This document shows, piece by piece, positions 13,201 to 25,764 of a DNA stretch of 64,000 nt. Location of the stretch: positions 26,899,797-26,963,796 of the forward strand of contig CM048850.1 of assembly GCA_026545225.1 (NCBI GenBank). The letters run 5' to 3'. Made by a program: the position numbers and the translations under genes. The stretch is from Cornus controversa (Eukaryota > Streptophyta > Magnoliopsida > Cornales > Cornaceae). The notes under the pieces are model-generated. The model had not been told where the DNA came from. It was given only the letters and a program-made list of their open reading frames with translations, and did no database searches. Every line of letters starts with the position of its first letter. The first letter of the stretch is position 1.

Positions 13201-16200
13201 TTTCTGCTGTCTACTATATATGTTCTCTCAATTGCAAACAATTATTGAATTTTTAGTGGGTCCTCATTGTCAGCATCTAACTTCTAGTCTTTTTACCTTA
13301 TGAAATTCTGTGGGTTCCTATTAGCAGTAACCAAGGAGACACCGAATGATGAGAAACCTTCTAATAAGAAGGGTATATCTAAACAACCAAAGAAGAAAAA
13401 TCAGTTAAGTGCATCTTACAATGGCAACTCTCAAAGACAAAATGTTGTCAAGAGTGGTACTGGTGTCCCAGTCTTGGAAAGCGAAGATGAAGATGGTTTT
13501 CCAATATCTTACCCCCATCAGAGCAATGCTGATGTTCTAATCGCTGAAGGAAAAGAAGCAGAAGTGGAAGATAACAAGACAGATGAGGAACCCGAGCAAA
13601 AAAAGGCGAAAGATGATACTTGTAGCCTTAAAAGCCTAAAAAGAAAAGTTCATGCTATTGTTCAAAATGGCGAAGAAGCAAGGTGATAAATCTACCCACA
13701 GTATTTAATGGGAAGTTGAAACAAGTGACTATTTATTTGTTGCTTGATGCTACATATTCATTTTTAGTTGTTTCTTGCCAGTACTTGTATGTGTGGAGCT
13801 CTATTCCCTGGTTAGGTTTAACCTTGAGAATGCATTGTTGAGATTCTTTCATTTGTCTATCTTGGTTTTATTCTCTTTAATTTTCTGGAAGCAGGAAAAC
13901 TGTCCAACTGGTTGATTCTTCACTTGCAACAACTGAAGAAGTTACTGAAAACAATAAGAGAAAGAAGAAGAATAAAAAGAAGAAACTAGAAGGTCAAGAG
14001 GAAAAAACTTTTGAAGTTGGTACTGGTAGCAGGAGCTGTACACAGACTGAGGAGGCAACTACTTTGGACATTGATCAGGCTCTACCAAGTGGAAAGGAAC
14101 ACGATGAGAAGCTAACCACTCATAAGTGAGTTCTGCCATCCCCTTTTTTAGATTCCTGGAGATAATAAAAAACCTAAATTTTATAGTTACAATTGATATG
14201 AATCTACTCAATGACCTTACTTGCCATCCCACTAAATATCATTTGAACTAAATTGTAACAACAATATGAAGTCAACCCCACAACACACAACCCCGCCCCC
14301 CCCCCCCCCCCCCCCCCCCCCCCAGCCTCTCTCTCTCTCTCTCTGTTGACTTTGTATAGAAGTATTACAGTCAAGGTTGAACATGATGTTTGACTTAGTT
14401 ACATGGGCTTTTTGTAAAATATGTGTTCAGAAGCATTGATGTTGATGCTGACTCAACTGCTGAAGAAAATCACTCCGAGAGGAGGAAAAAGAAGAAAAAG
14501 GGAAAGAGCAAGAAGCAGGAGAGTGGAGTAAATGCAAATATGGAGCAAACTATTACAGGTGAGAATAGATCCATTATGGAGATAGAGGACAGAACTGAAG
14601 CCAAGCCATTTCAAGTAAGAACATTTTCAAACGGGTTGATTATTGAGGAGCTAGCAATGGGTAAACCAGATGGGAAAAGAGCTTCTCCTGGGAAAAAGGT
14701 GAATTTTTTTATGTTCATTACGTTGGTGCTTACATGAATTTTACAGTTGTAGCTAGGATGGAGATAATTGATAATATGAAAGGCCTTAGCAATTTTAGTA
14801 TATGTTGTGTTTATTAATCATAGCCTCCTCCTTGTCACGTTTTGAAACACTATATTTTGGGAATCTTGTAAAATTCTTCTTATTTTTCCTCGAATTTCTC
14901 CTATACAGGAACATAAATATTCATGTAGTTCAATGCATTTTTCTTTTTCACAATATAATTTATATACTCAATTATGTGGACAAATTGTGCACTTCAATAT
15001 GCTGGGGTCCATGATTCATCATCTCAGAGTTGAAGAAAAACATGTCCACACTAGAATATGACCACAACTTAAACACCAGCTATAGCATCTATAGAAAAAC
15101 TACCTCTACCAACCACATCTAGAGTATGCAGCATACCACTTTACCATTTGTGTATCATCATGATCCATTTTCCAGGTAATATTTTGCCCCCCATCCTAAC
15201 CCCAATCTCCCTGACCAAAAAAATGAGGCTGTAAAAAGGATAAAAAAACAGATTACTATCTATGTGATATTTTTTATGCATTGTCTTAATGAGCTTGTCT
15301 GTGCCAAAAATGGCATTGTACGATATTCTGCAAGATTTTTTAGAGACAACATATCATACGACACAAAAAAGTTACATCTGAAATCCCTGGTAGCCATGGT
15401 GTTACTGATACTTTGCAGGAGTGTTCCTTTTGTGAGCATATGACACGAGTGCAACAGTTGCATGTAAAAAATGCCCAGTGCACATGGATGTCAATAAATT
15501 TGAGGCAAATTGATTGAGATTCTTAGAAGTTGAGTTCCTCCCACTGGTTCGGTTTGTATTGCAAAAATACTAGAATGAAAAAATAAAAATAAAAAACTGT
15601 ATTAATTACCTTTAGAATGATAAGTAAAAGAAGGGATATATACGTTTCAAGAGAATTCTTATAACATTTTATTATGACCGTCTTCTCTTCATTTTCTACT
15701 ACAATTCAAATTTTATTGAATGTGTTGTGCATTCCTGAATAGCAAAAAACTTATTTGTTCTCAGGTCGGTGTCCATTACATTGGCAAGCTGAAGAAGAAT
15801 GGGAAAATATTCGACTCTAATGTTGGCAGGGCACCTTTTAAATTTCGCCTAGGTATTGTCATATATAGACAAACATATGAACAAGCAGGATTCTGATCAA
15901 TTATCTTGCTTTTAATTGTTTTGTATTGTTCGTACAGGTGTAGGACAAGTTATAAAGGGATGGGATGTCGGAGTTAACGGTAATTTTATGATGGTTAACA
16001 CTTAGCTTTTGCTTCATTGTTCCTCCGCTTATTTGCAAAGAACTCATAGCAATTTTATGTATATCTAATAACCAGGCATGCGTGTTGGAGACAAGAGAAG
16101 ACTAACCATTCCACCAGCTATGGGGTATGCAGTTTCTATTATTTCTTGTAAACACATGTTATAGTTAAAGATGACTAATAATTCCACCATCCATGGCGTA

Positions 16201-16660
16201 TGCAGTTGCTAACTTGCTACTGTTTCTCGTAAACCCATGTTATAGATGGTTTTGTAGCTCTTGGGGACCAAACTCTTATATAGAATTTATATATCAATTT
16301 TGCCCCTCAATGTTTTTTCTTTTCCCTCTTTTGGACAATGGTAATTCCTTCTGAATTGGGGACATGACAAAATTAAATAATTCCATTTTTATTAACTTAC
16401 AAGGCATGATTTAGAAGGGACCAGTTTATCCTTTATTCCGGGTTGCTTCTTGATTAAGCAGGGGATGCCCATATTCATATTGCTCTCTCTCTCTCTCTCT
16501 CTCTCTGTTTTGTAAATTTGTGCATGTGTATGATTGTATTACTTATTTCCTCTAAGAAAAATTAGTTTTTTATTGCAGATATGGGGCTCAAGGTGCTGGT
16601 GGGGCAATACCACCAAATTCATGGCTGCTTTTTGATGTTGAGTTAGTAGATGTCCGTTGA
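10249..16660 (+). CDS. Nuclear FK506-binding peptidyl-prolyl cis-trans isomerase (FKBP43/FKBP53-like), 11 exons
   Basis: Exons: 10249-10261, 10395-10468, 11277-11518, 11731-11843, 13328-13682, 13895-14125, 14431-14698, 15765-15852, 15938-15979, 16076-16124, 16579-16660; 1557 nt, 518 aa, all GT-AG. The N-terminus (MAFWGIEVKPGKPYIY, residues 1 to about 115) matches the nucleoplasmin-like domain of plant nuclear FKBPs. The middle is acidic with Lys runs (RKKKKKGKSKK), fitting nucleolar localisation and histone binding. Residues about 410-518 form the PPIase domain; the expected ligand-pocket residues are visible (IFDS, FKFRLG, QVIKGWD, MGYGAQG, LLFDVEL). Length fits the roughly 480-500 aa family. 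The exon 3 donor at 11518/11519 was chosen because it alone keeps frame; the nearer gt at 11488 does not. FKBP43 and FKBP53 cannot be separated with certainty; the MAFWG start favours FKBP43. Confidence 0.9.
11839..12065 (+). repeat. 114-bp tandem duplication spanning the exon 4 / intron 4 boundary of the FKBP gene
   Basis: Copy 1 starts at 11839 and copy 2 at 11953, both TGGAGGTATAGTTCTTC. The copies differ at only a few positions (cttttgtcccg against ctttgtccca). Copy 2 carries a second, identical GAG|GTATAG splice donor. Confidence 0.95.
12487..12925. mobile_element. 'gacacg' family element, copy 2, in FKBP intron 4
   Basis: Shares the gacacgacacg/gtcgtgtc word pattern and the terminal GCCACCCCT (12917-12925) with copies 1 and 3. 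The left end is diverged (AAGGATGATGAAAATG) and no clear TSD remains, so the left boundary is approximate. Confidence 0.6.
14296..14344 (+). repeat. C28 homopolymer followed by (CT)n in FKBP intron 6
   Basis: An uninterrupted run of 28 C (14296-14323), then agc and a CT tract to 14344. G-quadruplex/i-motif potential is an inference from composition; run length is prone to assembly error. Confidence 0.9.
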
Positions 16661-17012
16661 TCGGCCTCATCTAATGTGTGAGCTATTCCGTCTTATCTTC
16701 TCTAATTTCCCATTTTTGGAATGCATTTATGCTGTACAAACACGGAGGCGAAAGCATTGATCTTAAACCATCTCATTTTGTTGTTTTATATGAGAAAATT
16801 GGTTTTGATTTGCCAGTTTTGGAATTGTTTTTAGAAAAGTGGTCATGTGAGCAAGGGTTCTTGAAAAAAAAGACTGGTGCATTTATGCAGCCAAATGGTA
16901 TTAGGAATTTGTCTGCTTGCATGGTAATAGAGCATTTTCCTAGAAGTGAGAAAAGAGATTGTGCTGATTAATTTTGGAGTGCTCAAAGAAAGCTCCAACC
17001 TTGGATACCAAT

Positions 17013-17052
<40 letters not shown>

Positions 17053-18404
17053 CCCTTTGTTTATTTGTTAGTGGAAATGCTAGTTTGTTATATTGGCTTT
17101 ATCTGTGATTTGGGCTCGCTTACTCCACCTGCAGTTAAATTTTATATGTTTTGCATTCTTTGTTTGAAATTTGTTAATTCCAATTGAGAACAAAAAAAAA
17201 TGGTAAATTAAATACGGAAATGCTTAACGTCTGATGAAGATCTGTTTGATGATTGACTTTTCTAGAAAATATAAGACTTGATTTAATGATATACACCCAA
17301 TTGAGTCTGGGGATCAAAATGTCTGTCTGCTCAAACTTTTTAACTACTTATATGGATAAATAATATTTTGTGTAGATGATTTTATGCTCATGAAAAGTCT
17401 TGCTGTTTGTTTTGCGACACTTTAAATGTTCTCTGGTTTTTTTGGGGTCAGATAATTGCACGAATGAAGCATGATTTGGTTTCATTTAATGGTCATTCTT
17501 TTCCCCTGTTTGGTTTAATTGGATGGTAATTAATAGTAAAAGTGTGAGTAAAAGAAAGTGAAGGGAATGAATTCCATTTCGTGTATTTGATAATGAATTT
17601 TTTTCAGAAAAATTATTATTTTATGGTTTGGATAGTATGAAACTTACCAGAAAAAAGGGGGCACTATTGTAAATATAATTTTTTCTAAGAAATAAAAAAA
17701 ATTCATTTCTTTCTGTAAGAAAATTTTATTGAAAAATTAGGTGGTTTTGGAAGGTAAATTTTCTCTCAATTTTCTTATCTTGCGATTTCCATATCTAAAA
17801 TCTTATACAAGTGAAGAGAAAAAAAGAGGATACCATATTTAGTTTTCACAAATTTTTATTCCTCCAAATATGGACGGAAAAAAGAAAGTCAAGGTTGTTA
17901 AAACAAAAAATTAAATTACAAAACTATAATATTTGATAAAATAAAAATACTATAAATAGTGATGAGTATAATAATAAAAATAAATAAAAACTTTTTCTAT
18001 CTTTCTCTCTTAACAAATAAATAAAGTACGTATTATTTCTTTTTCGTCTCTTCCATTCAATTAAATAAAACGAGAAAAGAATACAATCTATTTTTTAAAG
18101 ATGTCTCTCATCTATCATTTCTTCTCTCTTCATTCATTCAGTATTCTTCCTTCCGACCAAACGATTGCCGATTTGTAAGTAGCTCCTTAAAAGCTAAGCT
18201 CGTACCTATCCACACACTTTTTTTTTTTACGTTTGTACTCTCATTTGAGAAGAAATGACATTTCTAACGTAAACTTCACTAGTGAATGCTTATTATTTTT
18301 CAAATTACACAACTATCCTTTCTGATATCTCCCTCCCTTCAATTTTTAATGTTTTCGGTCTATTTTGATTGGATCAAAAATAAATAAATGTTCAAAAAAT
18401 AATT
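16661..18404. other. FKBP 3' region and intergenic sequence
   Basis: The first few hundred bases after the TGA at 16658-16660 are probably 3' UTR; no poly(A) site could be fixed. An (AT)n tract lies at about 17015-17052. The rest is AT-rich with no supported gene. The 97-aa ORF at 16678-16971 has no recognisable domain and is not called. Confidence 0.5.
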
Positions 18405-19010
18405 ATCTCTTTTTCTTTTGACAAGACCCAAAAATAAGTATCTAGGTTTAATAAGTTATCTTGAGAGGACTGGAAAAAAAAGTTATATTTATTAAATAAA
18501 TTAACTCTCGACAGGAATCGAAATTTTTTTATATAATATAGAAGCTTGGTATAATAAGGACAAAAGAGATCATCTAAAGGTCAAAAGTGGTTAAAAAATT
18601 AATTTTGTGATCCAAAATATATTTTGTTATCTACGGTCTAAAATTACTTTATTTAACGGTTACGATTGCGAATACATAATAGTGCCGTAAGCATGGGCAT
18701 ACACTAGTTTATTAATATAGGACCCCAAAAAAAGTATACTATGCCAAAAAAAAAAAAATTATCTTTGTAATAAATTCTCTTTCGACAAGACAAAAAAAAA
18801 TACCCAAGAAAATGTTATATCGGTTGAATATATTATCTCCTTTAGCAGGACTGGAAAATAAGTACGGTACGTAAAAAAAAAAAAGGGACCCAAATATTTT
18901 TTTTATCTCAAGTAAATTATCCCTTAATTTTGATGGGTCCAAAAAAAAAATAAAGTTCCCGTTATTTCTTTTGAAGGACCCCAAAAAAATATTATCTCTT
19001 TTGACAAGAT
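18405..19010 (+). repeat. Degenerate tandem repeat built on TTATCTCTTTTGACAAGACC + A-tract
   Basis: About nine diverged units of roughly 40-65 bp, each with a tatct(c/t)tt..gacaaga.. core followed by an A-run. Examples start near 18405, 18455, 18497, 18772, 18834, 18940 and 18985. A Helitron-like copy (about 18535-18707) interrupts the array. No ORF is preserved. Confidence 0.6.
18535..18707 (+). mobile_element. Short non-autonomous Helitron-like element, copy A
   Basis: Ends GTGCCGTAAGCATGGGCATACA-CTAG followed by T (CTAG at 18704-18707). Its body (ttatctacggtctaaaattac, aacggttacgattgcgaa) is shared with the start of the element at 19880 and with the reverse-strand copy at 31930. A CTRR end followed by T and a hairpin-like GTGCCGTAAGCA upstream fit Helitrons; the start is approximate. 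Confidence 0.6.
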
Positions 19011-19879
19011 AAAAAATATATATATATTGAAGAAAAATGTTCTCTTTGGGCCTGATCCCAAAACAAAGTACTAAATGAATTAGAAAAAAGGTAAAAGAAT
19101 TAGAATTTATAGTACAATGGTAGTTATGGTAATATACATTAATGAGTTTAATGACTTTTTTGCTATTTTATTTAAAAGAGAAAAAAAATAGAATGCAATT
19201 GTTAAAAAATGGAGTGTGAATATCGCCTCCGTGTATATATATATATATATATGTGTGTGTGTATGAAAACCATACTAAATTTTTGCTGTGTGTTGTGCGC
19301 GCAAATGTGTGTTCATATAGATGTACGTGTAAATCAATTGTCAATGATTACAACCATTGTATTTGTGGTCGGAATAGGACGTACTTGGCAGAGTCACGGG
19401 TTTGCGAATTGTGATTGACAATTTTTCTTGTTGATTCAGAAGCATAGTAAACTAAAATATTGAATCTTTTTGGGCCAATTTCATTGCTAATTTCATAGAA
19501 ATAAAATAAATAAATAAAAAAGATCATATTATTTTATTGCTATTACAAAGAAACTCGTAATACTAATTTCATTGGTAATTCCATAGACTTAACAAATGAT
19601 TTAATTAAGTTCAAATTTTGCAAAAAAAAAAAAAAAAACTAATAATAAAACAAACAGGCTTATACAAGTACTATAAATATTCCAAAAGCAAAGCTTATAC
19701 TAGCTAAAAAATTGCAACTCTCACAAACTCGTACCTATCCATGTTCGAATTTTGATATAAACGACAAAGATAATTTAACCATTTGAATAATATATTCAAA
19801 TCCGAGTTAGACTTTAGTCATGTTTGAGTTTAGCTAACTGGTCTGTAATTGGTCGAGCCTAAATTTTTACTTCCATATA
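19011..19879. other. AT-rich intergenic sequence with short (AT)n/(GT)n tract
   Basis: A short tract at about 19235-19262 is the only obvious structure. No supported gene. Confidence 0.5.
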
Positions 19880-20493
19880 TCTATATTACATTTAAGCTTT
19901 GTATTTGAATTTTCTCCCCAAAAAATTTCATCATCTAACGATCAGAAATACTTAAAAAATCAATTTAACGGTTCAAAATATCTATACTTATCTACAGTCT
20001 AAAATTACTCTCTCAATCTTCAATGAACGGTCATCATTCACCCACTGATTCCCCATATCACACCCTCCCACACATTCATTTCTTTTATCTCTCTCTTCTC
20101 TCTCATATTTTAAATCACTCTCACTGGTTCGTGTGCGAGTTTTGCTCTCTCTCTTTATGTCCTCTTTTATTTCTTTATATGATGTATGATCAATGTGTTG
20201 AAGAACACGACTCTGTTGGCGGATGCGGCATCAATTGAGGAGACTAAGCCGTCGTCGGTGTAGGTACCGTGAGTTCATCGTCGGCCGGTCGGAGCTCCAA
20301 GCGGTGGATTTGCTTGAAGGAGTTTCTGTACAGATAAGAAACTCCCGCAGGATGTGCTCCACTAGATAGTTGATCGAGTTGTGGAATTCGTTATTCAACT
20401 CGAATGCTTTATCTGGGTGGATTTGTCAAATAGATGGGAATTATTGCTTTCTAAATTTGTTTTTGTTTTCTTTGATTTTAAGAAATCTCTATT

Positions 20494-21100
20494 TTTTTTG
20501 GTCAAGTAGGTGGGAATTATGGCTTTCTAAATTTGTTTTTGCTTTCTTTGATTTTAAGAAATTTCTATTATTTATATATTTTGATTAATTTAATAGGCTG
20601 TATTAGAAGCAGATGAAGTCTATGCACAGATTACACCCAGAAGCAAAATTATCGTTTGTATAATCATATCTGATTAGGCCTTCAATTTTTGGGTAAATTA
20701 GGTTTTTTTTTATGAATAATGCTTAATCCTTATTTTAGATTTTATTGATTATTATTTTTTATCTGTGGATGAACCAGCTATTAATATCTGTTGCTCCATT
20801 TAATATTTATTTTTTGTCAAATAGGTGGGAATTATTGCTTTTTAAATTTGTTTTTGCTTTCTTTGATTTTAAGAAATTTCTATTATTCGTATATTTTGAT
20901 TCGTTTAATAGGTTGAACAAGAAACGACTTTACACTCGGAAGTAGACGGAAGCTATTTTTGGGTTTTATTTTTTATTTTTTTATGAATAAGGCTTAATTC
21001 TTATTTTAAATTTTATTGATTCTTAATTTTTTATCTGTGGATGAATCAACCATCAATCGCTATTAATATCTCTTACCCGATTTAATGTTGGATTACTGAT
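20494..21100 (+). repeat. Tandem duplication of about 320 bp inside the Helitron-like element
   Basis: The unit begins ggtgggaattat(g/t)gctttctaaattt and ends in a ttatctgtggatgaa(c/t)ca segment. Copies start near 20494 and 20813; a partial third copy of the first 60 bp lies at 20424. Divergence is moderate, with indels. Confidence 0.75.
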
Positions 21101-22449
21101 ATATTTTAGTGGACCCACTACAATTTTTATGTTGGATTATTGCACCTATGTTTTATATCATATCTACGTACCTTATTGTTTAGAAGGAAAGCTATGGAAG
21201 TAGTGCATAAATTTCATCCATGTATGTACTGTTATTCATGTATGTACTGAATTTCATCCATGTGAGGGTTCAAGACTCAACAATAGTCATGCTATTCAAA
21301 GACTTTTGTTGACATTCTGAAGATTGTTGTAATGGAAGCTGCCTAAGATTAAATTTGTATATAAAGAATGTGTTAACTTTGAGGTTCATCACTTGATGTT
21401 TGTGTTTAATGTTTTAACTCAATTTTGAAAAAGTAAATACTGGACTCATTCATCAGCATGGCGTGACATCTTTATTTTGAATGTGGAAGTCACTAATTCA
21501 GGTTTTCTAAACTTCAAATAATAGTATTATAAATTCAAATTAAAAAGGTGTTGTAAACTCAGAATTTAAAGTATTTCACCTTTAAAATAAATATTTTTCA
21601 CTTATTCTTATTATTATTTTTTTTTGCCTTACTTTGTTGTGCGAAGATTATAAAAAGTTACCACTATATAATGTCTTCAGCCATGTTAAAAATTATGTCT
21701 ATGTGCTAGAGATTAAAAGCAAGATGTAAAGGTCACAATTCTGGCGCAATTATCTATTTTTCACTCCACCAAACACAATTGTCTTACCGACAGATGAAGT
21801 GCATATGCTGATATACTATTACTTGCTATAAAGGTGGTTTACATATTAAAAAATAAATAAAGGTGCTTTAGAGCATGCTTAATTTAAAGAACTTTTTTGA
21901 TTCTCGAGTCTTATCTTATTTAACTAAAAAAAAAAAAGTAAAAAATGTGTTGATATGTGAATGTAAAATATTTATTTTTTGGTACCAATGCAAGGATTGA
22001 GCTTAAGACATAATGAATGGACGGACCTTTAGCTCAACATTCACTTGCAATTAAAAAATAGCATTGGTAGGTCTAAACGGTGGGATACTTTATTTATTCC
22101 ATCATCACACATGAAGAAAATATTGATAATTTTTATAAATATAAGATGGTGGTGGTGAAAAAAGTTGTATGTTAAAAGTGAGCACGAAGAGTTTGCACTC
22201 AAGTTTGGCATTATCTATGAAAAAAAAGAAGAAAAAAAAAGGTTATGGTTGATTGTGACATAAAGAAAATATTAACCACAAGAAATATAATTCTTTTTGC
22301 TTAAGAGCATTGGATTCATTGAGGCCTACAGCGCTGGATTCAGTACGAAAAAAGAGCATGGTACCACAATTGGGTCAGAACCCAACCAGTTGTGTAAATA
22401 TCATGTCGGATAACCAAGAGTAGTAGGTAAATCTAATCGAGCTGGATAA

Positions 22450-22613
22450 TTTTGTGAATCTAGATGAGGATGATTTTTTTTTTAGTATGGATACGGATAA
22501 TCCAGTGCTTTTGGATTTCTTTGAGTTGTTAGCAGACGATGAACAGTGGAATCAATTACATTACAGTAGTAATCCACAGTCAATATCTTTTGGGTATGTT
22601 CCCAGTCTATGAG
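22450..22613 (+). pseudogene. Coding-like C-terminal fragment, acidic/aromatic (unidentified)
   Basis: One frame reads a run of about 50 codons ending in TGA at 22611-22613: first LDNFVNLDEDDFFF, then SMDTDNPVLLDFFELLADD, ending SISFGYVPSL. Two stops (tagtag) lie just upstream at about 22420. The mix of acidic and bulky hydrophobic residues resembles transcription-factor activation domains, but I cannot name a family. It sits near the 3' end of the Helitron-like element, so it may be a captured last exon. It could equally be chance; no splice acceptor has been proven. Confidence 0.35.
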
Positions 22614-22932
22614 ATGGTGAATTATACAGTTCTATATAAAGTTGTGTATTAGACGTTGTATGTATGTACCATCAAAATATGTTGTAAGAATATGTACAAG
22701 ACATGTATAAAAGTACATATGTTGTTTTAAATGTAAATACTATTCAGTCCAATAATTTTTTTTATAGTGCCGTAGGCATGGGCAATACTCTAGTATATAT
22801 ATATATATATACAAAAAAAAAAAATTATACCCGGAATCCATAAGTAATCCATGGAAAAAGTAAATACGTGAGATAAAACAAAAAGGAGGCATTGACAATG
22901 AGAGTTGTCGACCATATGTCGGGAGAGACAAG

Positions 22933-22983
<51 letters not shown>

Positions 22984-22985
<2 letters not shown>

Positions 22986-23676
22986 TAAAGTGCATAAAAT
23001 CTTCCTCTAGTTTTAAAAATGTGCAAAAAAAATATCTTTATGCTCACTTTGCACCACTGTAGTTTGTAGTTTGTGCAAATCAACCCTTCTGGGCTAAAAA
23101 TACTTTTTTAATTTTCAATTTTACCCTTCTACCTAATTTCTTATTATTTTCAACAATAGTAATTTTATTCTTTTATATAATTTTTAAAAATATTAATTTA
23201 ATTATAAATAAAATATTCTTGTTTTATTATCATTTTGTGGCTGAGCAAAAAAAAAAAAAAATTCTTCATTGCTTTTATTATTATTTTTTTGCCGAAATAA
23301 AAAAAAAAATCTTCATTGTTAAAAGGAACATTTAGCATTTTAAAAAAAACGACATTTTTTTAAACAATGACAAAAAAAAAATTTAAATAACAACAATGAA
23401 TATATTTTTTTATTATTTTTGTTTGGCTACAAAATGATAATAAAACAAGAATATTTTATTTATAATTAAATTAATATTTTAAAAAGTATATAATAATAAT
23501 AAAATTGCGATTGTTGAAAATATTAAGAAATTATGGAAAAGGATAAAATTGGAACTTAAAAAGTATTTTTAATCTAAAAAAGTTGATTTGCACAAAATAC
23601 AAAGGGTGCAAAATGAACATGAATGTGATTTTTTTGCACGATTTTGAAACTAGAGAAATATTTTATGCACTTTACC
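22984..23676. mobile_element. Foldback / long-TIR element, about 693 bp
   Basis: The left arm from 22984 (GGTAAAGTGCATAAAATCTT) is the near reverse complement of the right arm ending 23676 (tatgcactttacc). Arms extend about 270 bp and meet around an A/T-rich centre near 23330. Flanks are (AT)n on the left and gtgtatatata on the right, so the TSD is ambiguous. No ORF. Mutator-like or generic MITE. Confidence 0.85.
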
Positions 23677-23935
23677 GTGTATATATAGTATATGTGTTTG
23701 GATAGGATAGATGGGTGGTGGCTTTATTTTAAAAGTGATGAATGTTTATAATATGGATTGTGCTGGGCCTCATCTAAAACAGAAAGAAATTTAATATAAA
23801 TTTAATATCTAATGGGACAAAACTATAAAATTATCAATATAGTTTTCATGTGCCCAAACGAGTTCTATTACTAATCTTCACAAAAATACGAGCCGAAGCA
23901 AGCCGTGAGAGATCGTTTGAGGATACAGTAAAACC

Positions 23936-24362
23936 TCTATAAATTAAGTGTAGTGTTGGAATCACATAATATTTTACTAATTAAATGAGATATTAATTTA
24001 TCGATAAATTAATAAGTTATTAATTTGACAAGATATTTTATATACATTATTTAATTTTTTTCAAAACAAGAGTTTATTATTATTATTATTATTATTATTA
24101 ATCTTGTTAAATTTATCTTGTAAAGAAAAAACAAGGAACACTATATTCATATTTTATGAAAATATCATACTAAGTCCTATATGTACTTTTTACCAAATTA
24201 TTAATTTATGTAATAAATAAGACCTATAGAAACCTTATAATTTCTTAAATGTATTATTTTATAAATTTAACGAAATTATTAATTTAATACCTTGGTCCAA
24301 GTTGGGACTTACGTAATTTATTATTTAAAAGAAATTATTAATTTATAGAGATTTTCCTATAG
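23936..24362. mobile_element. MITE with CTCTATAAATTAA inverted ends
   Basis: Left end CAGTAAAACCTCTATAAATTAA, right end (reverse complement) CTATAGGAAAATCTCTATAAATTAATAA. The body is repetitive (attaatttatcgataaatt) and contains an (ATT)n tract at about 24076. This resembles a widespread plant hAT-type MITE, but I found no clean 8-bp TSD. Confidence 0.6.
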
Positions 24363-25764
24363 TTCATTTATTAAACGAAGTTGAAAAAGCTTCTGCTCAA
24401 TTCGTTTACTAAGCAAACAACACGAACCGAGCCACTAGCTGGAATGGTGAAGAAATTCTAGGCCTTTGACATAAAGCAAGTAATAGGTTACTCGAGCTCT
24501 GCATGATTGACTCATTTGTCCAACAAAACCTGCAAGTTCAAACCTATACCAATGTTCGTGTCCGATACTTCATCAACATATTCATAATTCAAAAATAGAT
24601 TTTATTAATTCAGATTCTTGACTAACACATTTCACACAAGTTCTACTCTCTCCAATACACGTCATATATAATACAAACATGTAACAATATTGAAAATGAT
24701 ACAAATACAATTCAAATGTCCAAACCTCTATTTTGTTCCAGAGAAAATTGACTTTATATACATGTCATAAAATGTAATGACACTTCTATATAGCGAAATT
24801 GTTATTATAATGACAAGGTGAGAGAATAACAACATATAAAATATTAAGATATTCACATAACTCTCTTCTAAATTATAAAACATATTACAATTGTCTTATT
24901 TAATTAAATTATAGTCTTATTTAATAAAATTATAAATGATAATTTATATTTATTTTAGTCGTGTCTTATTTTTTAGGATTTGACTAGACTTATTTTTTAG
25001 GCAAGTCCATGCTACTTGGATACCAATTGACTTAAAATTAGAAGTGACCACGGTTCGGATTGATTTGGATTAAACATAAAGACTAAACAAATCCGTGGTC
25101 TAGGGATTGGGAAAAAAAAATCAATTCGAAGCTTGAGAAACCTTAATCCGAACCGAACCAATCCGTAAAAAAACGGATTGGATTGAATTGGGCTTTCCTA
25201 AATAGCACAATAATTTTAACAATTTAACATAGTTCAACAGATGAATTAGCCCAAAGTAAACAAGAAAAATCAAAAACCAAAAGATAATTACAACACCACA
25301 CTGTAGTTGTCATCTGTCAAAGAATGAGTAAAACATAAAACATATTTATTGTATATGTAGGCTGTGTTATTCACATGTGGTTCAGATGAAAATATGATTA
25401 AACAGGTAAATAAAAAATAGAACCTACTGGATGCAATTTCGGTAAGATAATTAGTCACCTATTAAATACACATAAATAAATTATATGTATGTAAATACTT
25501 CTATAGTTAAGGTTGATGATCAAAAAATTACAGATGCATGCATTAGTGGTTTATGGTTTATATATATATATATATATATATGTATATGTATATATATGTA
25601 TATGTATATATATGTATATGTATTTGTAATAGTAACAGTTCGGTTTGGCAGATACAATGAACACCCCTGGTTAAAACCTGGTCCTATTAATGAGAAAAGA
25701 TCGAAGCTTGACTTGATCATCTCATCAGTTAAACCAACCTCTAATGAACACACACATCACGAAT
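24363..25764. other. Intergenic, AT-rich
   Basis: No supported gene. A 200-bp stretch (about 25040-25240) with repeated (a)atccg/cggatt words is probably a decayed repeat. An (AT)n/(TG)n tract lies at 25558-25625. Confidence 0.5.

Larger units (their letters stand above)
19880..22793 (+). mobile_element. 2.9-kb Helitron-like element containing gene-like fragments
   Basis: Begins A|TCTATATTAC at 19880 and ends CTAG|T at 22790-22793. A small hairpin TGCC-GTA-GGCA (22768-22778) sits 12 nt before the end, as expected for Helitrons. Its first 130 bp (atctaacgatc, ttatctacagtctaaaatt) match the 5' part of copies A and C, and its last 35 bp match their 3' ends. Between these ends lie a pyrimidine-rich 5'UTR-like stretch (20020-20240), a tandem duplication (20494-21100) and a coding-like fragment (22450-22613). 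No Rep/helicase was found. Ends are read from the sequence; class is inferred. Confidence 0.6.

Noticed and set aside
16678-16971. 97-aa ORF just after the FKBP stop codon
   Set aside because: It lies in the probable 3' UTR, has no recognisable domain and no start context; most likely chance.
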